64,000 nucleotides of DNA from Lentibacillus persicus (GCF_900112705.1 NZ_FOMR01000009.1:94899-158898); one strand, 5' to 3'. Counted from the first letter of the stretch, positions 27,522-37,124 are shown. Translations and numbers: made by a program. Notes: a model not told the origin generated them from the sequence alone.

Positions 27522-28400
27522 CTAAAACCTCCCGGAAAACATAAGAAAAACGGCAAAAGGAAATGCAATTGCCAGCAAGGAAAAGCCAAGGCCGGTCAGA
27601 AGAGAAACGAGCGGTTTTTTGGCGATAGCACCCATCTGGTATTTATAAGCAATAATCCAAAGAATAATAGGCGCAACTGTTATAAAGGCATATACGCCAA
27701 GGCCGGAAAAAGCAAGGAACGCCCATAAAAAGAAAAGACTAATACCGGCAACCGCCGCTCCAAACAATAAATTCACCACATAACTGAACAGCACAAGTCC
27801 GCGTTTTTGTTGCAGGTTTTCAGTCGGTTCACTTGAATAATAAGAATTCCGTATGACTGCAACAGCCCCCAAGAGAATCAATGTTACAAGATAAATCCCG
27901 AAAAAAATCGCCTGCCAAGTTGACATGCTCCACGCCACTGCGAAATTTATCCCGTTCCAAATGATATTAACGAGCAGCAGCAAATTAGTAATATAAAAGT
28001 ACTTGCCGACATATGAAATATTGATTGCAGCCAACGTCACCGCACTTCCAGACAAAAGCTGTACAGCAAGCCACCAGACAGGAATCGGTTCGTTAAGAAA
28101 AAATACCAAATTCACATAAAAAATAACCCCAAATAAAATGGTTCCGATTCCTATCAAATGGAAAAAGCCGCGCTGATATGGATACATCGACTCCTGCAGC
28201 TGATGCCCAATCATATCCGATTCCCCAAAGTCAGACAACGCTTGCTTTTCGGCCTGTTTTTCATCAAATCCCCCGCTCATATATCGCTGTTTCGCTTCCT
28301 CCAAATGACTGATAAGCTCTTCCCGTATGTCCTCTCGTTCATCATGTGGGCTTTGCATGTGCTCCAGAATCTTCTCGACGTGCTTTTCAATGTTTGTCAT
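27522..28400 (-). CDS. Membrane protein with N-terminal permease-prefix (HAAS-type) domain
   Basis: The first 80 residues, MTNIEKHVEKILEHMQSPHD with EDIREELISHLEEAKQRYMSGG and ALSDFGESDMIGHQLQ, form the helical domain that accompanies PadR regulators. About seven hydrophobic helices follow. The ATG overlaps the padR stop by four bases. Proteins of this kind are commonly found just after a PadR regulator and may bind it at the membrane; that partnership is inferred from the gene pair. Confidence 0.82.
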   Translation of the reverse strand: MTNIEKHVEKILEHMQSPHDEREDIREELISHLEEAKQRYMSGGFDEKQAEKQALSDFGESDMIGHQLQESMYPYQRGFFHLIGIGTILFGVIFYVNLVFFLNEPIPVWWLAVQLLSGSAVTLAAINISYVGKYFYITNLLLLVNIIWNGINFAVAWSMSTWQAIFFGIYLVTLILLGAVAVIRNSYYSSEPTENLQQKRGLVLFSYVVNLLFGAAVAGISLFFLWAFLAFSGLGVYAFITVAPIILWIIAYKYQMGAIAKKPLVSLLTGLGFSLLAIAFPFAVFLMFSGRF

Positions 28401-28720
28401 GACGGATCTCCCGATGTTTTTGTTATCAGGCTATGGACACTGTTCCATTCGTCCAATTTCCGCTCCAACTCTATTTTGCCGTCATCAGTTATCCGGTAAT
28501 ACTTTCGCCGCCCATGAGGTGTTTCATACCAATATGAGCTCAGCCACTGCTTTTTCTCCATGCGTTTTAATGCCGGGTAAAGTGTCCCCTCACCCATGTT
28601 ATAAAGCTGCTCGCTTTTTTCCTTCAGCACTTTTACCATCTCATAGCCGTACATATCAGTTCCGTTTAGCAAATTAAGCAATAAAATATCAATACTGCCT
28701 TTCATAATTTCACGATCCAC
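28397..28720 (-). CDS. PadR family transcriptional regulator
   Basis: The 107-residue protein starts MDREIMKGSIDILLLNLLNG and has the winged-helix signature YGYEMVKVLKEKSEQLYNMGEGTLYPALKRMEKKQWL in three pieces of the usual order. The start is GTG at 28720, eight bases after AGAGGTGAAG. It heads a three-gene operon and is followed by its HAAS-type membrane partner. The promoter sits inside a 10-bp-arm inverted repeat, so it is probably autorepressed. Confidence 0.94.
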   Translation of the reverse strand: MDREIMKGSIDILLLNLLNGTDMYGYEMVKVLKEKSEQLYNMGEGTLYPALKRMEKKQWLSSYWYETPHGRRKYYRITDDGKIELERKLDEWNSVHSLITKTSGDPS

Positions 28721-28741
28721 TTAAACTTCACCTCTTTTGCT

Positions 28742-28770
28742 ATTGTATTACGAGGTACATCGTAATACAA
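28742..28770 (-). promoter_or_regulatory. PadR operon promoter inside a large palindrome
   Basis: TTGTAT (28765-28770), a 17-base spacer and TACAAT (28742-28747) form the promoter. TTGTATTACG and its complement CGTAATACAA (arms 28743-28752 and 28761-28770, eight bases between) make a perfect inverted repeat covering both boxes. A bound dimer would directly exclude RNA polymerase. Confidence 0.85.
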
Positions 28771-28852
28771 GGGTAATAATATGAAGGAACACTCACGACA
28801 CACCTTGCAACTATTTGATATAATGAAGACAGGTATTTTAGGAGGTGTACAA

Positions 28853-29206
28853 ATGTACATCATTGTAGAAGATAAAATCAAAGAGTCAATCGAAAATGGA
28901 GACTTTGACAACCTGCCGGGAAAAGGAAAAAAGCTTAATGTGCGTGATGAGCTGCCGGGTCTGTCACCGGAATTGAACCAGGCCTACAAGATTCTGAAAA
29001 ATGCCGGTTTTGTTCCCGAAGAAGGTGAAAAAAAGAGCGGAAAAGATTTGACCGGTAATGATTTAATGACGTATGCAACCGGTGAAGATTATAAGGATAA
29101 TGCCAAGCGGGACAAGCAATTCGAGGATCTTGTCCAAAAGCGGAAGTTGCACCGAAATAAAAAATTTCCATTTTACAGGAAGAAGATTTTCAATAAGCTA
29201 TCCTAA
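28853..29206 (+). CDS. DUF1992 (DnaJ-homologue C-terminal domain) protein
   Basis: The 117-residue protein has IVEDKIKESIENGDFDNLPGKGKKL, the DUF1992 signature, then NDLMT and a basic C-terminal end. Members are small cytosolic proteins of unknown function. AGGAGGTG precedes the ATG at 28853; the longer frame from 28781 is without a binding site. The gene diverges from the PadR operon. Confidence 0.9.
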   Translation: MYIIVEDKIKESIENGDFDNLPGKGKKLNVRDELPGLSPELNQAYKILKNAGFVPEEGEKKSGKDLTGNDLMTYATGEDYKDNAKRDKQFEDLVQKRKLHRNKKFPFYRKKIFNKLS

Positions 29207-29208
29207 GA

Positions 29209-29257
29209 GGAACTGGTACGACATCATTCTAATATGTCAGCTGCCAGTTCTTTTTTT
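29209..29257 (+). terminator. Terminator
   Basis: GAACTGG...ACGACAT pairs imperfectly with ATGTC...GCCAGTTC and is followed by T7, ending the DUF1992 gene. Confidence 0.85.
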
Positions 29258-29328
29258 GTAAAAGTGTTAGCAGGAAACCAAGAAATATCTTGAGATTATT
29301 TGCTTAACAAACAAATCGATGTAACCAT

Positions 29329-29373
29329 TAAAAAATAACCACTTATGCCCGGAAAGCGGATAAGTGGTTATTT
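29329..29373 (-). terminator. Terminator of the lipoyl-like protein gene
   Basis: AATAACCACTTAT (29334-29346) pairs with its complement at 29360-29372 and the minus strand continues with T6. Confidence 0.88.
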
Positions 29374-29416
29374 ATCTAATGTTATAATACGGTACTGTGT
29401 CAAATGGCATCATAGC

Positions 29417-29677
29417 TTATAAATCTTCCTTTATAAAAAACAACACATCGCCATGCACGACTTTGTCGCCGGCTTTTACCTTTAACATCTCAACCGTTCC
29501 TCCTGAACCGCTCAAAATTTGCTTCACTTTTCCTTGATCCGGGCGAATCATAACGAGCACTTGCTTCTCCTGAATCTTCCCGCCTGATTTAATTTCGACG
29601 CTTTCCACATTTCCTTTAACCGGGGTTGTTACAATATGGCCTTTGCCCCACCGTCTTGGGAATACTTCATACTTCAT
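29417..29677 (-). CDS. Small biotin/lipoyl-attachment-like protein
   Basis: The 86-residue product has two half-motifs of a biotinyl/lipoyl fold, TPVKGNVESVEIKSGGKIQEKQVLVMI and GSGGTVEMLKVKAGDKVVHGDVLFFI in order. The hairpin between them reads RPDQGKVKQI and lacks the canonical E-x-M-K-M or ETDK turn, so post-translational modification is doubtful. AAAGGAGATG precedes the ATG at 29677; the longer frame from 29731 was not used. It stands alone with no carboxylase or dehydrogenase genes nearby. Function unknown. Confidence 0.8.
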   Translation of the reverse strand: MKYEVFPRRWGKGHIVTTPVKGNVESVEIKSGGKIQEKQVLVMIRPDQGKVKQILSGSGGTVEMLKVKAGDKVVHGDVLFFIKEDL

Positions 29678-29983
29678 TAAAATCATCTCCTTTAGTTTTA
29701 ATAAATTCTCTAATAAACCACCTGCTTCCATCTAATTATTTGTTTTTTTCACGTCCAGTCTAAAGTAAGCTGTATCGATTACATATAAAAATTGGCATTC
29801 AATTCCGTCTTTAATTTATATTACTAATTATAAGTTCTCCAACGAATCGAAACAATATATACTTTCGATTGGTTTAATCTAATTTTGATATGAATTATTT
29901 AAAAACATAAGCATCCACTTAACAATTGCTCTAATAAAGGATTATAATATATTTATAAAATCGTACTGGGGGCTGTACATACA

Positions 29984-30763
29984 ATGACTGATAAAAACAA
30001 TGAGATCGTTCAAAAACTAAAGACAGCGCACGAAACGCGAGAGCCAATTGACTTTATCCGCGAGCAATATCAATTGGATGAACCCGAAGCTTACCGAATC
30101 CAAGATCAATTTGTGAAGGAAAAATGCAAACGAACAGGCGAGAAAATTGCAGGTTATAAAATCAGCATGACAAGCCCCGACACACAGGCATACGCTAACA
30201 CTGACGAGCCGGCATATGGCACATTCACTGAAAGCAACCTTATTCAGTCAGGCGCGTCCGTCTCACTGACTTCTTTGTTTGAGCCGCTTATTGAGCCGGA
30301 GCTTATATTTGTGCTTACGGACGATTTAACTGCCGGAGCATCCGAATCAGAAATTATCTCAAAGAGCAATCTTGCAGCCGGACTTGAAATCCCCGATTCC
30401 CGTTATAAAGCCTGGTTTCCGAATTTCACATTGGAAGACCTCCTCAGTGACAATGGTGCTGCCGGACTTGCGGTCATTTCGGGTACTGTTAAAACACCAT
30501 CCTTTGAGCAGCTTGGCAGTATTAGTATGGAATTGTTCCATGATGAGGAGAAAGTTGGTGAAGGCGACTCTTCAAATGTCCTTGAAAACCCTGCTTCAGC
30601 GGTTGCCTGGCTTTCTAAGAAGATGGCCGGTCACGGAAAGACACTGAAAAAAGGGGCGATCATCGCATCCGGCACCTTTATTCCACCAATACGTGCTAAA
30701 GAAGGAACCTATAAGGCTGTGTATACAGGAATTGGTGAAGTAATTGTGACATTCACCCGCTGA
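29984..30763 (+). CDS. 2-keto-4-pentenoate hydratase family protein (MhpD/FAH fold)
   Basis: The 259-residue protein has the family core with GYKISMTSP, FEPLIEPELIFVL (metal-binding acidic residues, about residues 103-115) and AGLEIPDSRYKAW. Members hydrate 2-oxopent-4-enoate in meta-cleavage of aromatic compounds or act as related decarboxylases. A CatE-like dioxygenase lies 20 kb away but the rest of a meta-cleavage pathway is absent, so the substrate is unknown. A GGGGGC before the ATG is a weak binding site. Confidence 0.87.
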   Translation: MTDKNNEIVQKLKTAHETREPIDFIREQYQLDEPEAYRIQDQFVKEKCKRTGEKIAGYKISMTSPDTQAYANTDEPAYGTFTESNLIQSGASVSLTSLFEPLIEPELIFVLTDDLTAGASESEIISKSNLAAGLEIPDSRYKAWFPNFTLEDLLSDNGAAGLAVISGTVKTPSFEQLGSISMELFHDEEKVGEGDSSNVLENPASAVAWLSKKMAGHGKTLKKGAIIASGTFIPPIRAKEGTYKAVYTGIGEVIVTFTR

Positions 30764-30776
30764 TATTACCCATATA

Positions 30777-30814
30777 AAACCCCCGCATTTCAAATCAAAA
30801 TGCGGGGGTTTTTC
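30777..30814. terminator. Bidirectional terminator
   Basis: AACCCCCGCATTT (30778-30790) pairs with its complement at 30798-30810, with T-runs on both strands, between the hydratase and ltaS genes. Confidence 0.92.
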
Positions 30815-32860
30815 TTATGAATTATTCTCATCGTTATTTTCAGTGTCTTCTGCGTCCTCTGCCTCTTTTTCCTCATCGGTATTATCTTTCTCGGTATTTT
30901 CCTCTCCTGAGCTTTCCTCATTAGCTTTACCGTACTGGTATTCGCTCGGATCAACAGGCTCCCAGTCTTCACTAGGTTCATAGAATCGCAGCAGATCACC
31001 ATTCAACACTTCATCGTTCAAGCTCAATTCGTAATGAACCTGATCACGTTTTTCTTTCATTTCTTCAGTCGGTTCCTCTATCGGTTCACCGGTGTCATTA
31101 TCATAAAAGACCTCTTGCACGTAACTGTAGTCTTCCGTCATAAAACTTCCATTGCGGAACGGAACAAAGTCTTTATGCTCGTCTGAGAACATGTCAGTCC
31201 CAAACTGAATATAGTCTTTTGAGTCGATACCCAATAAATGCAACATTGTCGGTACAACATCCGTCATGCCTGAATATTCATGGTTCGTTCCCTGTCCTTC
31301 CATGCCCGGGACACGAATCATATAAGGCACACGCTGCAAGTCGGCATTTTTCAACGGTGTGATTTCTTCACCTGTTATTTCACTCATGGCCTTGTCGTGG
31401 TTTTCCGAAATACCGTTATGGTCGCCATAAATCATAATGACAGAGTCTTCATACAACCCTTTCTCCTTCAGGTCATCGAAGAACTGTTTCAGTGCTTCAT
31501 CCAGGTAACGTGCTGTCTGGAAATAACGGTCCACTGTGCCATCACCGGTTTCAGCCGGTTCAATCGATTCTTCACCCTCATCCAGGATAAATGGGTAATG
31601 GTGAGTCAATGTCATCATATGGGCATAAAATGGTCCGTCTTTTTGATTAAGTTCTTCCAATAATGGCATGGATTGCTTGAAGAATGGCTTATCTTTCAAG
31701 CCATAATTAATGACTTTTTCCTCGCTCATGTTGTAATAACTCTCTTCATAAAACTTATCAATGCCGAGCTGTTTATATACTTTATCCCGGTTCCAGAATG
31801 ACCCCTCGTCACCATGGAATACAGCACTTGTATAATTTTGTTTCTGATCAAGAATCGCCGGCAGTGCCTGGTACGTGTTCGAGCCTTTTGTCACAAATGC
31901 AGAACCTTGCGGTGTACCATATAATGACGTATCCAATAATAGTTCCGCATCTGCGGTTTTACCCTGTTCAGTCTGGTGGAAGAAGTTATCAAAGTACGTG
32001 AAATTCTTGCTTTCATCATGAACAAGCGAGTTAAGAAATGGTGTTACTTCTTCCCCGTGCAACTCATAATCAATCAAGAATGACTGAAATGACTCAAGGT
32101 GAATCTTAATAATATTCTTTCCTTCTGCTTTTCCGAAATATTCCGCGTTCGGTTCTGCATATTTCTTATCGGTGTAATTTTCCACCTCATTTAAGTCCTC
32201 ACTTGAGGCCATCTGCCGTTTAGCATTCGCTTTAACCGATTGAACGGTGTTGAATACGGCAAAGTTAGGGGCACCAAGATATTTTACAATATAATTATTA
32301 TCAAACACCCGCTCCAAAAGCTGTGGACGGTCTATCTCCGCCAGACCCAGATTGGCAGCAAATACAAGGACTCCCGAAGCCAGCACGGCGAAAGGCTTCC
32401 TGAAACTGAAGCGTGCCGGGGACCAAACAGATTTCCGTTTAACAAACAGAACAGCCAGAATAATCAGGTCGAGTGCATACAACAAATCATGCCATTCTGC
32501 CAACCCGAAAAAACTTTTGCCGATACTGCCGGCATTGTCCGTCTGCATAAGCGTTTGTACTGTGATAAAGTTATTAAACTCGCGATAGAACACAATGTTG
32601 GCGTACATAAATAATGTGAGCAATGAATCTATAATTAACAAAGCAATACCGAATCGTTTGCCTTTAAAGAATAGCGCCAGACCAAGCAAAATAAGCCCCG
32701 TACTCAAAGGGTTTATAAACAGCAGAAAATGCTGCAGCAGGTTATTGACACCTAAATTAAACTCTGAAATATATATAATATACGTTTTCATCCAAAACAA
32801 GACTAACGCCAGCAGAAAAAATCCCATTTTAGTTGATTTTAAACTTGCTAACTTTTTCAT
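30815..32860 (-). CDS. ltaS: Lipoteichoic acid synthase
   Basis: This 681-residue protein has five N-terminal membrane helices (about residues 10-195) and an extracellular sulfatase-fold domain. The catalytic threonine lies in FHQTEQGKTADAELLLDTSL (near residue 300), and HLESFQ and GDHNGIS supply Mn2+ ligands. It polymerises glycerol phosphate from phosphatidylglycerol. A signal-peptidase-like ANAK site after the helices fits cleavage seen in LtaS. The last 35 residues are strongly acidic. No binding site stronger than GGAG-like AT-rich sequence is seen at the start. Confidence 0.95.
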   Translation of the reverse strand: MKKLASLKSTKMGFFLLALVLFWMKTYIIYISEFNLGVNNLLQHFLLFINPLSTGLILLGLALFFKGKRFGIALLIIDSLLTLFMYANIVFYREFNNFITVQTLMQTDNAGSIGKSFFGLAEWHDLLYALDLIILAVLFVKRKSVWSPARFSFRKPFAVLASGVLVFAANLGLAEIDRPQLLERVFDNNYIVKYLGAPNFAVFNTVQSVKANAKRQMASSEDLNEVENYTDKKYAEPNAEYFGKAEGKNIIKIHLESFQSFLIDYELHGEEVTPFLNSLVHDESKNFTYFDNFFHQTEQGKTADAELLLDTSLYGTPQGSAFVTKGSNTYQALPAILDQKQNYTSAVFHGDEGSFWNRDKVYKQLGIDKFYEESYYNMSEEKVINYGLKDKPFFKQSMPLLEELNQKDGPFYAHMMTLTHHYPFILDEGEESIEPAETGDGTVDRYFQTARYLDEALKQFFDDLKEKGLYEDSVIMIYGDHNGISENHDKAMSEITGEEITPLKNADLQRVPYMIRVPGMEGQGTNHEYSGMTDVVPTMLHLLGIDSKDYIQFGTDMFSDEHKDFVPFRNGSFMTEDYSYVQEVFYDNDTGEPIEEPTEEMKEKRDQVHYELSLNDEVLNGDLLRFYEPSEDWEPVDPSEYQYGKANEESSGEENTEKDNTDEEKEAEDAEDTENNDENNS

Positions 32861-33094
32861 ATTTTTTCACTCCATATTTTTCAAACTGACTTTAAAGTTA
32901 AGTTCAGTTGTACTATCATGCCGGTAACCAGAAGCTAAAAAAGCTTTTTAAAATTACGGGCTGAAGATATATTTTACACCTAGAACGTCATTTTGTTAAG
33001 ACCTAATTTACATTAATTTAACACGGAATTATTAATTCCCGTTATAATGAATTTTAAACCAGTTATTTTGTAACAAAGAAAGGAGTAAAGTCCC

Positions 33095-33463
33095 ATGACT
33101 AAACATATTGTTTTTTATGATGCTGAGTGCCCGTTATGCCGGACAGTAAAAGCAGTACTGATGAAGCTGGACAAGAACGATGCTATTCTTTGGCATCCGG
33201 TCCAGAAAGTAAGAGAAGACCATCAGCTGGAAATAAACATCTATAAGAATATGTATGACGAGATTTATATGTATACCAAAAACAAGGAAGTCCTGACCGG
33301 GTTTTATACGGTGCGCAAGATTCTTTCCGTGCTTCCGGCAACCAAACTTATCGGGCGTTTTCTTTACATGCCGTTTGTAGATTATGTTGGAGACCCGGCA
33401 TACCGTTTCGTGTCAACCCGCCGTTATAAATGGTTTGGACGCGTGCCATATGACGGGCAGTAA
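33095..33463 (+). CDS. DCC-type thiol-disulfide oxidoreductase family protein (DUF393)
   Basis: The 122-residue protein starts MTKHIVFYDAECPLCRTVKA, with the D-x-x-C-P-x-C motif that defines DUF393. The fold is thioredoxin-like and the two cysteines are likely redox active, but the partner is unknown. AAAGGAGTAAAG precedes the ATG. It lies just upstream of the DUF2243-CtaG pair with a 99-base gap and may be expressed with it. Confidence 0.9.
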   Translation: MTKHIVFYDAECPLCRTVKAVLMKLDKNDAILWHPVQKVREDHQLEINIYKNMYDEIYMYTKNKEVLTGFYTVRKILSVLPATKLIGRFLYMPFVDYVGDPAYRFVSTRRYKWFGRVPYDGQ

Positions 33464-33562
33464 AACACGGTTCTTTGGAAGGAGGAAACGGGAAGGTCTC
33501 GTTTATGGGCTGATGTACAAGGGTACACTAATGACAAACAGCAATGTATGAGGTGACCTAAA

Positions 33563-34042
33563 GTGACTCCCATTAACTCAAAACAGCAGTTCACATATGC
33601 CCGGCGCAATTTCTGGTCAGGCATTCTTTTTGGTCTGGGTCTTGTAGCCTTCCTTGACGAAATGGTTTTTCATCAGCTTTTGGGCTGGCATCATTTTTAC
33701 GATAAATCGACTACAGAAATTGGACTGTTATCGGACGGTCTTTTCCATGCCTTCAGCTGGTTCGCCACGGTAGGTTCGCTCTTTATGGTCGCCGATCTCC
33801 GGCGAAGAGATGCCTGGTGGAAAAAAAGATGGACCGGCGCTGTACTGATTGGGCTCGGGTTCTTTAATCTTTATGATGGTCTTGTCCAACATAAATTAAT
33901 GCGCATTCACCAAATCCGCTATGATACGAATAACCTGCTGATGTACGATATCGCATGGAATGTGATCGCCGTCGTGTTTTTGCTTGCAGGTATTTGGATT
34001 GTTCATCAGACGCGAAAACGATTGATAGAAAGCAGCTTGTGA
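33563..34042 (+). CDS. DUF2243 family membrane protein
   Basis: The 159-residue protein has four membrane helices and histidines in or near them (FLDEMVFHQLLGWHHFYDKST, LFHAFSWF, LVQHKLMRIHQIRY), typical of DUF2243. The histidine pattern suggests metal or heme binding, but this is inference. The start is GTG at 33563, preceded by GAGGTG. It is one base apart from the CtaG-like gene, and these two families are regularly adjacent. Confidence 0.9.
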   Translation: MTPINSKQQFTYARRNFWSGILFGLGLVAFLDEMVFHQLLGWHHFYDKSTTEIGLLSDGLFHAFSWFATVGSLFMVADLRRRDAWWKKRWTGAVLIGLGFFNLYDGLVQHKLMRIHQIRYDTNNLLMYDIAWNVIAVVFLLAGIWIVHQTRKRLIESSL

Positions 34043-34043
34043 C

Positions 34044-34832
34044 ATGACGCATCAACCTATACCTTTGGCCACTGAATTGCTGCTTGCTTTTCCTTTTATG
34101 GCGGCATTTATTATTTATATAACTGCCCTCGCTGTCTCAATGAAAAAAGACAGGGACTGGCCGGTCTATCGTACCTTATTCTGGTCTGCCGGTATTCTGC
34201 TGTGTCTTATTCCTGTAGCCGGACCATTGGCACAACTCGCCCACATGGATTTCCGGTATCACATGACCGGCCATCTTTTATTAGGTATGTTGGGGCCGCT
34301 TTTAATGGTGCTGGGAGCCCCGGTTAAACTGCTGCTGCGCGCCTTGCCGGCAGCCAAGGCAAAAACGCTCACGGGAATTCTACGCAGTGGAACACTTGCT
34401 GTTCTCAGTAACCCGGCTGTCACGGCCGGACTCAACCTCGGAGGACTTTGGGTTCTTTATACAACTGACTTATTTCGGCTGATGCACGAAAGCATGCTTT
34501 TGCACATACTTATCCATCTGCATATATTCCTTGCCGGCTATCTTTTTACGGTCTCCATGATCTATATCGACCCGATCCCCCACCGCAGAAGCTATGTGTA
34601 CCGCAGTATTATTCTAATTGCAGCCCTTGCCGCTCATGGTATTCTGTCAAAATACTTGTATGCCTATCCGCCGGCAGGTGTTCCGAGAGATGAAGCAGAA
34701 ACCGGCGGGATGCTAATGTATTACGGTGGAGATGCAGTTGACGTTGTGATTGTTATCATTCTTTGTTGGCACTGGTACCGATCGACAAAGCCGAAAACCA
34801 GAAATGAACGGACTACTTATGTATCAGGATAG
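34044..34832 (+). CDS. Cytochrome c oxidase assembly protein, CtaG (caa3) family
   Basis: The 262-residue protein has about seven helices with conserved histidines (MDFRYHMTGHLLLGMLGPLLMVLG, ESMLLHILIHLHIFLAGYLF), matching the caa3_CtaG family. Bacillus CtaG is needed for a functional caa3 oxidase, possibly in copper delivery. It follows the DUF2243 gene by one base. No oxidase subunit genes are in the window. Confidence 0.9.
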   Translation: MTHQPIPLATELLLAFPFMAAFIIYITALAVSMKKDRDWPVYRTLFWSAGILLCLIPVAGPLAQLAHMDFRYHMTGHLLLGMLGPLLMVLGAPVKLLLRALPAAKAKTLTGILRSGTLAVLSNPAVTAGLNLGGLWVLYTTDLFRLMHESMLLHILIHLHIFLAGYLFTVSMIYIDPIPHRRSYVYRSIILIAALAAHGILSKYLYAYPPAGVPRDEAETGGMLMYYGGDAVDVVIVIILCWHWYRSTKPKTRNERTTYVSG

Positions 34833-34937
34833 CTTTAACAAATATTTCAAAAAGCCAAAGTATAGAAGCTGCGGCTTTTAAACGATTTATGTTCAATTTT
34901 TAGGTTGGTTTGAATCTAAATATAACTGACACAAAAC

Positions 34938-34978
34938 ACCCCTTTAGACAAAATAATAATCTAAAGGGGCATTTTTTG
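34938..34978. terminator. Bidirectional terminator
   Basis: CCCCTTTAGA (34939-34948) pairs with its complement at 34960-34969, with T6 on the plus strand and a shorter T-run on the minus, between the convergent ctaG-like and glmS genes. Confidence 0.88.
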
Positions 34979-34998
34979 TTCACCGTTATAAATTTCCT

Positions 34999-36801
34999 TT
35001 ACTCGACTGTAACTGATTTTGCTAAATTCCTTGGTTTATCAACATCACAATCGCGGTGCAAGGCTGCGTAATAAGCGAGCAGCTGCATTGGCACGACACT
35101 GACAAGCGGTGTCAATAGTTCATGCACTTGCGGGAGGACAAAAGCGTCGGTATCCTGCTCAAGACCTTTCATGCTGAAGATCATGTCATTAGCACCGCGC
35201 GCAACAACTTCGTGGACATTGCTGCGGATGGCATAATTGACTGCTTCCTGTGTTGCCAGCGCGATAACCGGTGTGCCTTCTTCAATCAGGGCGATGGTGC
35301 CGTGTTTCAGCTCACCACCGGCAAAACCTTCTGCCTGAATATAAGAGATTTCTTTCAGCTTCAGGGCGCCTTCCAAGCAGACGAAATAATCTGTCGACCG
35401 CCCAATAAAAAACGCATTGCGGGTCGTGCCAAGGTTATCCCGGACAAGCTCTTCAATCGTTTTTTTCTGATCAGTCAACACTTCCATCGCGTTGGCTGTG
35501 ATGCTGAGTTCCTGCATGGGATCAAAATCGAGATTAAGCCCTTTTGCCTGGGCTGAATCGACGGCGAGAATTGCCAGAACGGCAACTTGCGCCGTATATG
35601 CTTTTGTCGAAGCAACGGCGATTTCCGGGCCTGCATGCAGATGCATCGTATAGTCTGCTTCACGAGAAAGGGTGGATCCGGCGACATTCGTAATCGTCAG
35701 CGCCGGGTGTCCCATTTCTTTAATTTTAACTAATACCGAACGGCTGTCAGCTGTTTCGCCGCTTTGTGAAATGAACACAAACAACGGTTTGTCGGATAAA
35801 AGCGGCATATTATAGGAAAATTCACTTGCCACATGCACTTCTGTGGGGATGCCGGCCATGTTCTCAACGAATTGTTTTCCGACAAGACCCGCATGATAGC
35901 TGGTTCCCGCTGCAATAATATAAATACGATCGCACGTTTTCATTGCCGCACGGACATTTTTATCCAACTTCAGGTTACCGTTTTTGTCCTGATATTCTTG
36001 GATAATACGGCGCAAAACCAACGGCTGCTCATCAATTTCTTTAAGCATAAAATGCGGATATGTCCCCTTTTCGATTTCGCTCGCATCAATTTCTGCAGTG
36101 AAAGGTTCACGCGTCACGGGAGTCCCGTCGAGCTGTTGCACGTCCACTGAATGCCGCTTCACAATGACAATTTCCTGATCATCCAACTCAAGATACTGGT
36201 CAGTCTCTTTCAATGTAGCCATGGCATCACTGGCTACAACGTTAAATTCATCGCCGAGGCCCACCAGCAGCGGGCTTTTGTTTTTAGCGACATAAATCGC
36301 TTCGTTATCCGCTTTATCAATTAACGCGAGCGCATAAGATCCTTTTAAGACACTGACCGTCTGACGGAACGCTTCAGCTGTGTCCTGATATTTTTCAGCA
36401 TATTTTTCGACAAGCTGCACAATAATTTCCGTATCCGTTTCACTGCCGAAATCAACCTCGTCAAGGTACGCTCTTTTCAGTTCCTGATAATTTTCAATGA
36501 CACCATTATGAACGAGCGCAAAACGACCGGAAGCGCTTTGATGCGGGTGCGCATTTTCAGCACTCGGGCCTCCATGCGTCGCCCAGCGCGTATGACCGAT
36601 TCCTATCGTCGCTTGAGCCGAATCATCAACACGCTGGCGCAATGCAGCAATTCTTCCTTTCACCTTAAACAGATCTATCTCATCGTTATCAAGCATTGCA
36701 ATTCCAGCTGAGTCATAGCCGCGATATTCCAATTTTTCAAGTCCATTTAATAAAATATCTTTCGTATCGTTATAGCCGATATAACCTACAATTCCGCACA
36801 T
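34999..36801 (-). CDS. glmS: Glutamine-fructose-6-phosphate aminotransferase
   Basis: This 600-residue enzyme makes glucosamine 6-phosphate for cell-wall synthesis. It has the N-terminal glutaminase with nucleophile Cys2 ([12 protein letters not shown]), then two SIS sugar-isomerase domains ([21 protein letters not shown]) and the C-terminal [10 protein letters not shown] end. The ATG at 36801 follows AAGGAGG; a longer open frame covers the leader and is not translated. A glmS ribozyme lies in the leader, giving feedback by glucosamine 6-phosphate. Confidence 0.98.
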   Translation of the reverse strand: MCGIVGYIGYNDTKDILLNGLEKLEYRGYDSAGIAMLDNDEIDLFKVKGRIAALRQRVDDSAQATIGIGHTRWATHGGPSAENAHPHQSASGRFALVHNGVIENYQELKRAYLDEVDFGSETDTEIIVQLVEKYAEKYQDTAEAFRQTVSVLKGSYALALIDKADNEAIYVAKNKSPLLVGLGDEFNVVASDAMATLKETDQYLELDDQEIVIVKRHSVDVQQLDGTPVTREPFTAEIDASEIEKGTYPHFMLKEIDEQPLVLRRIIQEYQDKNGNLKLDKNVRAAMKTCDRIYIIAAGTSYHAGLVGKQFVENMAGIPTEVHVASEFSYNMPLLSDKPLFVFISQSGETADSRSVLVKIKEMGHPALTITNVAGSTLSREADYTMHLHAGPEIAVASTKAYTAQVAVLAILAVDSAQAKGLNLDFDPMQELSITANAMEVLTDQKKTIEELVRDNLGTTRNAFFIGRSTDYFVCLEGALKLKEISYIQAEGFAGGELKHGTIALIEEGTPVIALATQEAVNYAIRSNVHEVVARGANDMIFSMKGLEQDTDAFVLPQVHELLTPLVSVVPMQLLAYYAALHRDCDVDKPRNLAKSVTVE

Positions 36802-36822
36802 CGTTGTTTCCTCCTTGAAATC

Positions 36823-36875
36823 AAGGGGCAACAAACGACCTTTATTTTCAATTCCGGGGCGTTTTGTTGCCCCTT
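36823..36875 (-). repeat. Stable hairpin between the glmS ribozyme and the start codon
   Basis: AAGGGGCAACAAACG (36823-36837) pairs with CGTTTTGTTGCCCCTT (36860-36875) with one bulge, placed between the 3' end of the ribozyme and the glmS AAGGAGG site. No T-run follows, so it is not a terminator. Confidence 0.75.
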
Positions 36876-36894
36876 CTCGTGATTGTCGTCCGTT

Positions 36895-37055
36895 CATCTG
36901 GCTTTATCCTTTGTGCAGTAAGTCGCCTCACTGTTTTTGGAAAAAGCATTACGACTGAGATGTGCAGCCGGGAGGCACCCGCCGATTGCGCTCGATAACC
37001 TCCTCCTCGTCAACTATTTTCATGACCGGTCAGAAAATAGTTCAGGCGCTATATT
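36895..37055 (-). ncRNA. glmS ribozyme (glucosamine-6-phosphate-activated self-cleaving riboswitch)
   Basis: The minus strand shows the conserved core: AGCGCC at the cleavage site (cut between A at 37050 and G at 37049), GACGAGGAGG, TTATCGAGCG, CGGCGGGTGCCTCCCGGCTG and the distal GACTTACTGCACAAAGG. The order and spacing match the Bacillus glmS ribozyme. When glucosamine 6-phosphate binds, the RNA cleaves itself and the mRNA is degraded. Confidence 0.96.
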
Positions 37056-37124
37056 CTTTCGTTTTCCGTCTACGCTCCTTTCTATTTTTGAATCAACACC
37101 TCATAAGCAACTGAGGCTTTCTAC

